In this document: piece by piece, positions 44,475 to 52,697 of the stretch
Position numbering within the stretch: position 1 is the first letter of the stretch
Layout: every line of letters starts with the position of its first letter
Assembly: GCA_036734945.1 (NCBI GenBank)
Contig: DAIMXP010000001.1
Coordinates: forward strand, 62,001-126,000
DNA length: 64,000 bases
From: UBA4733 sp036734945
GTDB lineage: Bacteria; Chloroflexota; UBA4733
Direction: 5' to 3'
Notes under the pieces: generated by a model
The model's database searches: none
What the model was told of the DNA's origin: nothing
What the model saw: only the letters and a program-made list of their open reading frames with translations
Program-made: the position numbers and the translations under genes

Positions 44475-45386
44475 TCATTCTCGGTCCACACGGCGGATCA
44501 GCAACACCGGCGCGCTGGTTTTGCCGACAAATCGCGCGACCACGCTGCCGCTGAGGCGGGCGGGAAGGCCCGCGCGACCGTGCGTTGTTACCACGATCAG
44601 TCCGAACTGGTGTTCGATGTTGTCCGCCGAAAGCTGCGTGGTCGTGTCGCCGCGCCGCACTTCGGTGGTGACTTCGACGCCCTCGGCACGGAGCCGTTCA
44701 GCGAGGCCGGCTAGATTTACAGCCGCTTCGTCTTGCTCTACCTCCAGCAACAGCCGCGTCGCTGACGGCAACAAGGTAGTCGCCGGCGCCCGCTTGTCCG
44801 TGACCGTCCCTGGCGTGGCAACTACCGTTACCAGGTGCAGTTGGGACTGCAGCGCCCGGGCCAGTGTTGCGGCGATCGGCAGGGCGGCCTCCGCCGCCGC
44901 GCTCCCGTCAAGCGGCACCAGAATATCCGCCGGTTGGAACACTGCCGGTTCTTGTTCGGGGGCCGCTGCATGCACCAGCAGCAGCGGCACGCTGCCCCGT
45001 TGCAACGCCTGCTGCGCGATGCTACCGGCGACAAGGTCGCGCCAGCCCGCCCGACCATGGGCACAGAGGACGATCAGGTCGGCGCGTTCTTCCTCGGCGT
45101 GGTCGGCAATGCTGCGCGCGACATCGCCAAGCGGAACGCTGTGGACATGGACTTCCGCTTCGATCTGTTGGTCTCTTAACCGTGTCACCACGCTTTGCAA
45201 GTACGCTTCCGCCGCCGCGACTTCCGTCAGGTGTGGCTCGCCGTGGATCGTCGTCGGCGCCTTGCGCTCGATGACGTGCAAGAGCAGCAGGCGCGAGTCG
45301 AAGGCATGGGCAAGCCGTGTGGCGACGGGCAGCGCCGCTTCGGCCAACTGAGAGCCGTCCAGTGGCAAGAGCAATCGTCGGAACAC
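44475..45386 (-). CDS. Tandem universal stress protein (UspA)
   Basis: 303 residues from GTG 45386, which has GGAGATGG upstream; an earlier in-frame start at 45512 is less likely. Two Usp domains: FRRLLLPLDGSQLAEAALPV to VLCAHGRAGWRDLVAGSIAQ, then ILVPLDGSAAAEAALPIAAT to VTTHGRAGLPARLSGSVVAR. Both keep the G-x2-G-x9-G-S/T ATP-binding pattern, so ATP binding is expected. It sits 41 bp behind the manganese transporter gene on the same strand, suggesting a metal/oxidative stress operon. Confidence 0.9.
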   Translation of the reverse strand: MFRRLLLPLDGSQLAEAALPVATRLAHAFDSRLLLLHVIERKAPTTIHGEPHLTEVAAAEAYLQSVVTRLRDQQIEAEVHVHSVPLGDVARSIADHAEEERADLIVLCAHGRAGWRDLVAGSIAQQALQRGSVPLLLVHAAAPEQEPAVFQPADILVPLDGSAAAEAALPIAATLARALQSQLHLVTVVATPGTVTDKRAPATTLLPSATRLLLEVEQDEAAVNLAGLAERLRAEGVEVTTEVRRGDTTTQLSADNIEHQFGLIVVTTHGRAGLPARLSGSVVARFVGKTSAPVLLIRRVDRE

Positions 45387-45427
45387 GCAGCCATCTCCTC
45401 TGTCCGGCCAAAGTGCGCAGTGCTCGG

Positions 45428-46774
45428 TTAGCTCGCCGCCGCTCCGGGAATATTGCCACCGAACGTCGCATACAGCAATACCACGTTCAACAACAGAATC
45501 ACGACTGTGCATGCTGCGGCCAGCACGTTCGTCAGCGGACGATTGACCAGATGCTCTCCCATCAAGTCCCTGCGCCGCGTGAGTAGGATCAGGCTGATCA
45601 CCGGCACCGGCAGGACAAAGCTCAGAACGACCTGGCTAAGTACCAGCACCCTCGTCGGATCGAGGCCGAGCGCGACGACAATGAGAGCGGGCAGCATCGT
45701 GACGAAGCGGCGGAGCCAGATGGGGATGCTGAAATCGACAAAGCCTTGCATGATAATCTGGCCGGCCAGCGTGCCAACAGCGGACGAGGATAGGCCGGAG
45801 GCAAGCAACGAAACGCCGAAGACGACGCTGCTGGCGCCGCCCAGCAATGGCGTCAGCGTTTGGAACGCCTGCTGGATCGTCGCCACGTCACTGTGACCGC
45901 TGTCGTGAAAGACCTTGGCGGCCATAAACAGCATCGCCATATTAATGGCGCCGGCCAGCCCCATGGCGCAGACGACATCGACAACTTCGAAGTGGAAGAT
46001 GCGGCGCGTTTCCTCGGGGTTGCGCCCCACGATGCGCCGTTGGGTCAAGCTGGAGTGCAGATAGATCACGTGCGGCATCACCGTGGCGCCCACGATGCCG
46101 ACCACCAGCAACATGCTGTCGCCGCTTAACCACGGTACGACGCTGTGATAGGCGACCTGGCCCCAGTCCGGCCGTGCCAGCACCGTCTCCACGACATAAC
46201 TGGCGGCGATGACGCCGACCAGTACGCCAATGACCGCTTCAAACGGTCGAAGGCCGAAGCGTTGCAAGCCCAAAATAGCGAAGGTACAGAGGCCGGTGAG
46301 CAAGGCTGCCGGGAACAATGGAATATGCAGCAGGATGTTGAAGCCAATCGTCGCACCCAGGAACTCCGCCAGGTCGACCGCCATCGCTCCGATCTCGGCA
46401 ACGATCCACATGACCAGGACCACCCGGCGAGGAAAGAGCTGCCGGCAAAGTTCCGGCAGGCTGTGGCCCGTGGCGATTCCTAGCTTGGCCGAAAGAGTCT
46501 GGAGGAGCATGGCCATCAGGTTGGCCAGTACGATCACCCATAGGAGTTGGTAGCCGAACTGCGCGCCACCGCTGATATTGGTGGCGAAGTTACCGGGGTC
46601 GATGTAGGCAATCGAAGCGATGAAGGCTGGCCCGAGGAAGGGTAGGATCGCCTGCAGCCCACGCCGCCGTCCGTCGAGGGCCATACGCGCAGCGCCCTGC
46701 ATTCCCCCTGGCTCGGGCGCAAGCTCCTTACCTGGCAGGTCCGCGACAACTGCAGGCTCGTCGATCACCGTCAT
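45428..46774 (-). CDS. mntH: NRAMP-family divalent metal transporter
   Basis: 448 residues from ATG 46774, which follows GGAGGTGTG. The NRAMP metal-site motif is AYIDPGNFATN in the first span, with the second in GATVMPHVIYLHSSLTQRR (MPH). About eleven spans are expected; the ends LLALL-type hydrophobic stretches continue to residue 448. It takes up Mn(II), or Fe(II), with protons. The first ~20 residues after the start are a soluble tail. No metal-responsive riboswitch was seen in its leader (46775-46900). Confidence 0.9.
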   Translation of the reverse strand: MTVIDEPAVVADLPGKELAPEPGGMQGAARMALDGRRRGLQAILPFLGPAFIASIAYIDPGNFATNISGGAQFGYQLLWVIVLANLMAMLLQTLSAKLGIATGHSLPELCRQLFPRRVVLVMWIVAEIGAMAVDLAEFLGATIGFNILLHIPLFPAALLTGLCTFAILGLQRFGLRPFEAVIGVLVGVIAASYVVETVLARPDWGQVAYHSVVPWLSGDSMLLVVGIVGATVMPHVIYLHSSLTQRRIVGRNPEETRRIFHFEVVDVVCAMGLAGAINMAMLFMAAKVFHDSGHSDVATIQQAFQTLTPLLGGASSVVFGVSLLASGLSSSAVGTLAGQIIMQGFVDFSIPIWLRRFVTMLPALIVVALGLDPTRVLVLSQVVLSFVLPVPVISLILLTRRRDLMGEHLVNRPLTNVLAAACTVVILLLNVVLLYATFGGNIPGAAAS

Positions 46775-46930
46775 CACACCTCCGGCCACCGGTCGTCCGG
46801 CACCTGTTAGCGGTCGTGCAAGCCATAATTTGCGTATGCTCAAATCGTAGGGTACGGAAGCGGTGGTGTCAAGTCCAGCCTGTAAGCCGGATGCGCAAAC
46901 GGGTTCACACTGGATACCGGAAGTGATACG

Positions 46931-46962
46931 CGTAGGGGCAGGCACGGGGGCCTGCCCCTACG
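46931..46962. repeat. Short palindrome between mntH and aldo/keto reductase
   Basis: CGTAGGGGCAGG and CCTGCCCCTACG form a perfect 12-bp stem with an 8-base loop. It lies in the 353-bp divergent region 46775-47127, whose remainder shows no gene. There is no T run, so it is not a standard terminator; a REP-type repeat is more likely. Confidence 0.7.
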
Positions 46963-47127
46963 GCGCTCGGTCGTTTGCCAATGCTTATGGCGAGCTCGGG
47001 CACGACGCGACTGCTGTCCATGAAGGTATGATCCAACAGCGTCGCGATGGGCGCAGCCGCCAGAGCCGGCACGGCATGTGCCCAACTGCTTCGGCGGGGG
47101 ACCTGTCGATTAGTGAGGAGCCAGCCC

Positions 47128-47985
47128 ATGATCCCTAAGCAGCAGTTTGGTCGAACCGGACACGAGAGTACGCGCACAGTGTTCGGCGCCGCCGCCTTCA
47201 GTCGAGTGACCCAGGAAGAGGCCGACCGCACGATGGAGACGGTGTTGCGCTTCGGCGTCAACCACATCGACACCGCCGCCAGCTATGGCGAATCCGAAGT
47301 GCGCCTCGGCCCCTGGATGGAACGCATCCGTGATCAGGTATTTCTGGCCACCAAGACCGGCGACCGTACCTACCAGGGGGCGCGTGACTCTATCCGGCGT
47401 TCGCTGGAGCGGTTGCGCGTGTCGAGCGTGGACTTGATCCAACTGCACAATCTGGCCGACCCTACCGAGTGGGACACGGCGATGGGCCCCGACGGCGCCC
47501 TGAAAGCCTGCATTGAGGCCCGCGAGCAGGGTTTGGTGCGCTTCATCGGCGTCACGGGCCACGGCGTCGGCATCCCCAAGATGCACCTGCGCTCGCTGCA
47601 GCAGTTCGACTTCGACACTGTATTGCTGCCGTACAGCTTCATCATGATGCAGAACCCCCAGTATGCCGCCGACCTCGAAGCACTCTTTGCCGTCTGCCGC
47701 GAGCGCAACGTCGCCTTCCAGACAATCAAGGCGATCACACGCGCTCCCTGGGGCGAGCAACCACGCACGGCCTCCACCTGGTATGACCCGTTGCGCGAGC
47801 AGGCCGACATCGACGTCGCCGTCTCCTGGGTACTGGGTTCCCGCCCCGTCTTCCTCAATACCGTCGGTGACATCAACGTGCTGCCCAAAGTGTTCGATGC
47901 TGCCAGTCGCTTCAGCGGCCAGCCGACAGACGAGCAGGTCCGCCGCGTGATGGAGCAACGCCAGATGGCGCCACTATTTGTGTAG
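47128..47985 (+). CDS. Aldo/keto reductase
   Basis: 285 residues from ATG 47128 with GAGGAG upstream. A TIM-barrel NAD(P)H oxidoreductase: FGRTGHESTRTVFGAAAFSR, HIDTAASYGESEVRLGPWME with catalytic Asp and Tyr, FLATKTGDRTYQGARDSI with Lys, and VDLIQLHNL with His. The C-terminal coenzyme region is FLNTVGDINVLPKVFDAASR. The substrate is unknown. Its stop is immediately followed by a 143-bp palindromic element that also covers the end of the convergent plsX. Confidence 0.9.
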   Translation: MIPKQQFGRTGHESTRTVFGAAAFSRVTQEEADRTMETVLRFGVNHIDTAASYGESEVRLGPWMERIRDQVFLATKTGDRTYQGARDSIRRSLERLRVSSVDLIQLHNLADPTEWDTAMGPDGALKACIEAREQGLVRFIGVTGHGVGIPKMHLRSLQQFDFDTVLLPYSFIMMQNPQYAADLEALFAVCRERNVAFQTIKAITRAPWGEQPRTASTWYDPLREQADIDVAVSWVLGSRPVFLNTVGDINVLPKVFDAASRFSGQPTDEQVRRVMEQRQMAPLFV

Positions 47986-48128
47986 GTGACCTCACCCGCT
48001 CGCTGAGGCTCGCACCCTCTCCTGGACGGAGAGGGTTGGGGTGGTGATGGTCGCGCCATTGGTCGCAATCCCCCGTTACCCTCTCCGTCCAGGAGAGGGT
48101 GCGAGCCTCAGCGAGCGGGTGAGGTCAC
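47986..48128. repeat. 51-bp perfect inverted repeat between convergent genes
   Basis: Left arm 47986-48036 and right arm 48078-48128 are perfect reverse complements over 51 bases around a 41-base centre. It begins right at the aldo/keto reductase stop. The plsX stop (48108-48110) and its last seven codons lie inside the right arm, so the element supplies the C-terminal residues of PlsX. It could form a very strong RNA hairpin in either direction and act as a shared terminator. Confidence 0.9.
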
Positions 48129-49121
48129 ACCTTCGCGGATGGCTTCCACCACGCCGTTGTCCACCGCCTCGGCGGCGACGCGGATGGCGTTGGCGATGGC
48201 ATTGGCATTGGAGCGGCCGTGGGCGATGATGGCGACTCCCTGGATGCCGAGGAGCGGGGCGCCGCCGTACTCCGCGTAGTCTAGCTTGGCCCGCACACGG
48301 CGAAAGGCGGGATGCAGGCCGGCGGCCAGCAGCCTGTTCAGCAGGCTGCTGGTGAGCTCCGTGCGGATGAGGGCAAGCATCGTCTCGGCGACGCCCTCCG
48401 CCGTTTTGATGAGCACGTTGCCGGCAAAGCCGTCACAGACAATAACGTCGGCTTTGCCGCGCGGTACATCCTTGCCTTCGATGTTCCCGACGAAATTTAA
48501 CCCGAGTTGCTTCAGGCGCTGGTGCGCGTCCTGCACCACCAGTGGCCCTTTCTCGTCCTCCTCGCCGTTGGAGAGCAGCGCCACCGAGGGTCGGCTGCGG
48601 CGCAGGACGCGCTGTGCGTAGATACTGCCCATGATGGCGAACTGGACCAGTTGCTGCGGCTTCACTTCCGTGTTGGCTCCGACGTCAAGTATCAGGACCG
48701 GCTTGCCGGTCGTCGGGAAGATGGTGGCGAGGGCAGGCCGGTCGACCCCGCTGACCCGTCCCAGGGCAAACATGGCGACGCCGAAGAAGGCGCCGCTGTT
48801 GCCGGCCGACACGGCCGCCGCCGCCCGGCCTTCCTTGACCAGGCGGCAGCAGACGTGCATGGAGGAGTCGCGCCGTCGGCGGACGGCCGTGGCCGCGTGC
48901 TCGTCCATGCCGATGGTCTCGGCGGCGTGGACGATCCGTAGCTTGCCTGATCCTCCCAGCCGCGCCAGCTCCCGCTGCAGCGCTGTCTCGTCGCCCACCA
49001 GCAGCACTTGCACCTTGAAGCGTCGCACCGCGTCCAGCGCGCCTTCTACCGCGGCCGCCGGTGCGAAGTCGCCGCCCATGGCGTCCAGTGCGATGGGCAG
49101 GCGTTCGGTCGGGTGCGTCAT
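48108..49121 (-). CDS. plsX: Phosphate acyltransferase PlsX
   Basis: 337 residues from ATG 49121. The family start LPIALDAMGGDFAPAAAVEG is present, followed by VLLVGDETALQREL, AVSAGNSGAFFGVAMFALG, GKPVLILDVGANTEVKPQQL and VDVI-type VIVCDGFAGNVLIKTAEGVA. PlsX makes acyl-phosphate from acyl-ACP, the substrate of PlsY (31361-32023). Unlike the common plsX-fab arrangement it is alone here. The last residues (GVTSPAR) are encoded by the inverted repeat. Confidence 0.92.
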   Translation of the reverse strand: MTHPTERLPIALDAMGGDFAPAAAVEGALDAVRRFKVQVLLVGDETALQRELARLGGSGKLRIVHAAETIGMDEHAATAVRRRRDSSMHVCCRLVKEGRAAAAVSAGNSGAFFGVAMFALGRVSGVDRPALATIFPTTGKPVLILDVGANTEVKPQQLVQFAIMGSIYAQRVLRRSRPSVALLSNGEEDEKGPLVVQDAHQRLKQLGLNFVGNIEGKDVPRGKADVIVCDGFAGNVLIKTAEGVAETMLALIRTELTSSLLNRLLAAGLHPAFRRVRAKLDYAEYGGAPLLGIQGVAIIAHGRSNANAIANAIRVAAEAVDNGVVEAIREGVTSPAR

Positions 49122-49179
49122 TGCAGGATAATACGGCAGCGCGGCAATGGGTGCAAAGGCGGTGGCCAGACGAGGGTGG

Positions 49180-49292
49180 CAGGGCCGCGACTGCGGTCTG
49201 CGGCCAAGCGACGGGGGGCACTGCGGTGCCTGAGGCATCATGCGACCGCAGTCGCCCTCGTCGCTTGGCCGCAGACCGCAGTCGCGGCCCTG
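49180..49292. repeat. 34-bp perfect inverted repeat upstream of the DUF192 operon
   Basis: Arms at 49180-49213 and 49259-49292 (outer ends CAGGGCCGCGACTG and CAGTCGCGGCCCTG) are perfect reverse complements. The centre holds a smaller hairpin (GGCACTGCGGTGCC) and repeats of the arm core (CGACTGCGGTC). It lies between the divergent plsX and 49337 genes, leaving ~45 bp, including a TACAAT at 49302, for a promoter. Confidence 0.85.
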
Positions 49293-49336
49293 TAACTCGT
49301 GTACAATGCCTTGATGATCGAGAGGAGTAATAGTTC

Positions 49337-49537
49337 GTGCCCGAGCCGCCCGCCAAACCACAGGTCTGGCTGTGTGACACCTGGGAGGAGCGCGATGCCC
49401 TGGTCAAGCGCTTCGGGAAAGACCGCCTGCGGATCACCGTGATCGAAGAGATTGACGAGTTTGATATCATGCAGACCAGATACCGGGTTGAGGAGCGGCT
49501 GCCTTCCCCGGATCAGACGCGCCGCGTCGCGCCGTGA
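49337..49537 (+). CDS. Small protein of unknown function
   Basis: 66 residues from GTG 49337 with AGAGGAG ten bases upstream. QVWLCDTWEERDALVKRFGK then DRLRITVIEEIDEFDI has regular strand/helix character and a Glu/Asp-rich middle; no family is recognised. Its stop overlaps the following ATG (TGATG), so it is the first gene of a four-gene operon. Confidence 0.6.
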   Translation: MPEPPAKPQVWLCDTWEERDALVKRFGKDRLRITVIEEIDEFDIMQTRYRVEERLPSPDQTRRVAP

Positions 49538-50229
49538 TGCCGATGTACCGTCCCTTCTCGATGGCGCTGGCGACCCTGTTGCTTGCGCTCAGTACCCTTT
49601 CGGCGCTTCCGGCGCAGGCCGACAGCGGACCGGCCTTCTCGCCGTTCTGGGTCGCCAACTATCTGCCGGCTTCGCTCTGGTCCGGCGCGGACGACCAGGC
49701 AATCTCCTTCGGGCCACTGGGCCAGTTCACGCCGCTGCTGGCGATCGGCCAGGTGGGCACGCGACTACTGGTGTTCAACCCGATGACGGGAGGGCCGGCG
49801 TACATCGATGCCGCCACAGTCGGGCCCGTCGGTGCGCCTTACGCAGCGGTACTGTTCACCGCGTCCGACGGTGGCCAGAGGCTGGTGCGCGTTGATCTGG
49901 CCCAGACGCCTGCCGAGTGGCAGCAGGGCCTCATGGGCCGGCAGTCGTTGCCGGCGGACAGCGGCATGCTGTTCGTCTTTCCCGACGGGGAGACGGTCGG
50001 CTTCTGGATGAAAGACACGCCGTTGCCGCTCTCCATCGCCTTCATCGACGACACCGGCACTGTCCTCAGCACCCAGGACATGCAACCCTTCAGCACCGAC
50101 ACTCACGTCTCGCCAGCGCCCTATCAGTACGCGCTGGAAGTTCCGCAAGGCTACCTGGCTGCCCACGGCATCGACGCCGGAGCGACAGCGACCATCACCC
50201 TACCAACATTGGAGAAAGGCTCAGCGTGA
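49537..50229 (+). CDS. Secreted DUF192 protein
   Basis: 230 residues. FSMALATLLLALSTLSALPA then QA is a Sec signal. Residues ~30-110 are a region without recognised domain (FWVANYLPASLWSGADDQAI). From ~115 the DUF192 domain is complete: VDLAQTPAEWQQGLMGRQSL, GMLFVFPDGETVGFWMKDTP, LPLSIAFIDDTGTVLSTQDM and YALEVPQGYLAAHGI. DUF192 (YceG-unrelated) proteins are exported and of uncertain role. The N-terminal half suggests binding to a surface partner. It precedes an alkaline-phosphatase-superfamily gene by 7 bp. Confidence 0.85.
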   Translation: MPMYRPFSMALATLLLALSTLSALPAQADSGPAFSPFWVANYLPASLWSGADDQAISFGPLGQFTPLLAIGQVGTRLLVFNPMTGGPAYIDAATVGPVGAPYAAVLFTASDGGQRLVRVDLAQTPAEWQQGLMGRQSLPADSGMLFVFPDGETVGFWMKDTPLPLSIAFIDDTGTVLSTQDMQPFSTDTHVSPAPYQYALEVPQGYLAAHGIDAGATATITLPTLEKGSA

Positions 50230-50236
50230 TATCCGC

Positions 50237-51646
50237 ATGAACATTGTCCTAATCGCCCTTGACACGCAGCGCGCCGACCACCTCGGTTGCTACGGCTACC
50301 GCCTGCCCACCAGTCCCTTCCTGGACGAACTGGCGGACCAGGGTGTGCTCTTCGAGCGCTGTTACGCGCCGAACATTCCCACCCACCCCAGCTTCACCAC
50401 CATGCATTCCGGCAAAGAGGCGATCACGCACAACGTGATCAACATCGGCGGCAAGGTGCAACCGGAACCTGGCGTGCGGCTGCTGGCCGAGATACTGCAC
50501 GACCACGGCTACTACACCGCTGCCGTCGACAACATGCAGCGGCACTTCCCACGTGGCTTTGACCTCTACCGCAACTACGCCTGGGATCGCTCCGAGCCCG
50601 GCGTGCTCCGTAAGGCGGAGACAGTGACTACCAACGTCCTGACCACGTTAGACGCCATTAAGGAGACTGACAAGCCCTATTTCCTGTTCGTCCACTATTG
50701 GGACCCCCACACGCCCTACCTGCCGCCGGACGGCTATCGGCAGCGCTTCTACCCGGAGGGACGCGACCCCTACGACAAGCAGAACACGAGTATGGACAAG
50801 GTCTGGGCCTTTGAGCCGTTCCGCTGGTACTTCCACAACTGGATGCCGGGTGTCACCGACACCGCCTACGTCAACGCCTCCTACGACGCCGAAACTGCCT
50901 ATATGGACGAGCACCTGCGACCCATCTTCGCCCGACTCACAGCGCTGGGACTGGCTCAGGACACGGTCGTCATCATCACGGCCGACCATGGCGAGGTACT
51001 GGATGAACACGAGGGCTACTACGACCACCATGGCCTGTATGAGGCCAACGTCCACGTGCCGTTGATTCTCTGGTCGCCCGAGAAACTGCCGGCAGGCCGG
51101 CGGGTAGCGGGTATGGTGCAGAACCTCGATCTGGCGCCAACCATCCTGGACCTCTGCGGCGTGCCGAACACGGAATGCATGGAAGGCAAGAGCCTGCTGC
51201 CCAGCGTCTTTGGTCTGCGCGACGGCAACTACGACGAGCTGTACTTCAGCGAAGCGTCCTGGCAGGTGAAGCGGGCAGTGCGCAGCGGTCGCTGGAAGCT
51301 GATCAAGGCGCTGCAACCGAGCTTCCACGCCGGCTCGCCGGAGCGTGAACTCTATGACGTGGAAGCCGACCCGGACGAGCAGCATAATCTCATTGACCGG
51401 TACCCGGACGTTGTCGCCGAGCTGGAACAAAAGCTCGATGGCTACGTCGCACGCCGCCTGACCGAAACTGGACGGACGATGGACCCTGCCGTAGAGCAAG
51501 GCGTCTGCGGCACAAGCATCGGCAAGGCGCCGGATGGCCTCGCCGAACGGGAGAACTACGGCCGCAACTACCGACCGCCGGAGCAGCAGGAGATCGTTCC
51601 CACCGCTGCGCCGCCTGACCCGAGCGAACTGCATGCCCGAGGGTAG
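50237..51646 (+). CDS. Sulfatase-like alkaline phosphatase superfamily enzyme lacking the formylglycine cysteine
   Basis: 469 residues with the sulfatase fold: MNIVLIALDTQRADHLGCYG, FVHYWDPHTPYLPPDGY, ITADHGEVLDEHEGYYDHHG and LYDVEADPDEQHNL. At the nucleophile site, where the three other sulfatases have C-x-P-A/S-R, it has T49-H-P-S-F53. There is no Cys or Ser to become formylglycine, and the arginine is gone. Thr is the nucleophile in other members of the superfamily, so a phosphodiester or phosphonate hydrolase, or phosphotransferase, is more likely than a sulfatase. It overlaps the PHP gene by 14 bases. Confidence 0.8.
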   Translation: MNIVLIALDTQRADHLGCYGYRLPTSPFLDELADQGVLFERCYAPNIPTHPSFTTMHSGKEAITHNVINIGGKVQPEPGVRLLAEILHDHGYYTAAVDNMQRHFPRGFDLYRNYAWDRSEPGVLRKAETVTTNVLTTLDAIKETDKPYFLFVHYWDPHTPYLPPDGYRQRFYPEGRDPYDKQNTSMDKVWAFEPFRWYFHNWMPGVTDTAYVNASYDAETAYMDEHLRPIFARLTALGLAQDTVVIITADHGEVLDEHEGYYDHHGLYEANVHVPLILWSPEKLPAGRRVAGMVQNLDLAPTILDLCGVPNTECMEGKSLLPSVFGLRDGNYDELYFSEASWQVKRAVRSGRWKLIKALQPSFHAGSPERELYDVEADPDEQHNLIDRYPDVVAELEQKLDGYVARRLTETGRTMDPAVEQGVCGTSIGKAPDGLAERENYGRNYRPPEQQEIVPTAAPPDPSELHARG

Positions 51647-52526
51647 GCAGGACACGGAGTTGGAGCGCCTTGACCTGCATTGCCACACCACCTGGTCCAG
51701 CGGCTTCTGCTCACCCGAAGAGTTGGTACGCTGGGCCAGCATGGGCGACGTGCGCACGCTCGCCATCACCGACCACCATCGGGTCGAGGCCTACCTGGAA
51801 GCGGTGGAACCGGCAGCGCGACTTGGCGTCACATTGATCCCGGCCATCGAGTTGGATTGCCTGGCCGATGGTAAGCGGGTGGACCTGTTGGGATACTGGA
51901 TCAAGCCGAATGCCCCCGAACTGACCGCCTTCCTGCAGCGCTGGCCCAGTGGGGCCGAGCAGTTGCTGCGCGACGAAGCCGCCCTGAGCAGACTGAGCGC
52001 CAATCTGGGCAGCCCGGTGGACGTGGCAGTCCTCCGTGCGGTGGCAGCGCCGCGCGAGCCGTCGTTCTACGACCTCTTCGTGTTACTGGTTCGCCTCGGC
52101 TGGGCTCCGACGCTGGGAGCAGCGTTCCAGCGTTGGGAGGCTGCACGCCGCGTCGGCCAATTTCCGCGCACCAACCGCGTCTACGCGCCGGTGGAGGAAG
52201 GGGCGACGGTGATCCGTGCCGCTGGTGGCGTCGTCGCCCTGGCCCATCCGGGCCTGGTGCGCGACGACGCCACCGTAGCAAGGCTGCTGGCGGGGCGGGT
52301 GGTCGACGCGTTAGAGGCGCCCTACGGTGGCTACTGGGCGGACGGTGAGCAACGTAATGCTGCCTACCGGCACCTGGCCCACGAGCACGGCATGCCCACA
52401 TCGGCTGGGTCCGATTACCATGCCTACCCGTTCAGCCCGGTGCGATTAGGCGTGGAAGTAGCGGTTGGGACGTTGGCCCGGCTGCGGACGGCGGGCCATC
52501 GCCCCGGTAATATGCCCGGCGACTGA
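51633..52526 (+). CDS. PHP-domain phosphoesterase
   Basis: 297 residues from ATG 51633. Metal ligands are clear: LDLHCHTTWSSGFCSPEEL, AITDHHRVEAYLEAV, LIPAIELDCLADGKRVDLLG, VVALAHPGL and SAGSDYHAYPF. Such enzymes hydrolyse phosphate esters such as nucleoside 3',5'-bisphosphates or histidinol phosphate, using a tri-metal site. It is the last gene of the operon and is translationally coupled to the enzyme before it. The last two codons and the stop (G-D-TGA) come from repeat element P1 copy B. Confidence 0.85.
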   Translation: MPEGRQDTELERLDLHCHTTWSSGFCSPEELVRWASMGDVRTLAITDHHRVEAYLEAVEPAARLGVTLIPAIELDCLADGKRVDLLGYWIKPNAPELTAFLQRWPSGAEQLLRDEAALSRLSANLGSPVDVAVLRAVAAPREPSFYDLFVLLVRLGWAPTLGAAFQRWEAARRVGQFPRTNRVYAPVEEGATVIRAAGGVVALAHPGLVRDDATVARLLAGRVVDALEAPYGGYWADGEQRNAAYRHLAHEHGMPTSAGSDYHAYPFSPVRLGVEVAVGTLARLRTAGHRPGNMPGD

Positions 52527-52664
52527 AGTCGCGGGCAACACCCACGCTGCGCGTGGGTACCCGGCAAAGCCTGCCTGCGCAGGCTACGCACGTCGAGCTT
52601 CGCTGGTGGCCCAGTCCGCGAAGGCGGACTTCGCAAGTGTTGCCCGCGACTTCAGTCGCCGGGC
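52514..52664. repeat. Palindromic element family P1, copy B (151 bp)
   Basis: Ends GCCCGGCGACTGAAGTCGCG...GGCAACA and TGTTGCC...CGCGACTTCAGTCGCCGGGC pair over 27 bases. The centre carries two further hairpins (CCCACGCTGCGCGTGGG and GCCTGCCTGCGCAGGC) not seen in copies A and C, then the shared GTCCGCGAAGGCGGAC. It overlaps the stop codon of the PHP gene and ends 34 bp before glnA. Confidence 0.9.
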
Positions 52665-52697
52665 AACCCGCACTGGACCCGATCGATGCCCAGCTCA

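Noticed and set aside
46860..47127. Small gene upstream of the aldo/keto reductase
   Set aside because: An in-frame extension to 47047 and other short frames lack ribosome sites and have unlikely composition; ATG 47128 is well supported.
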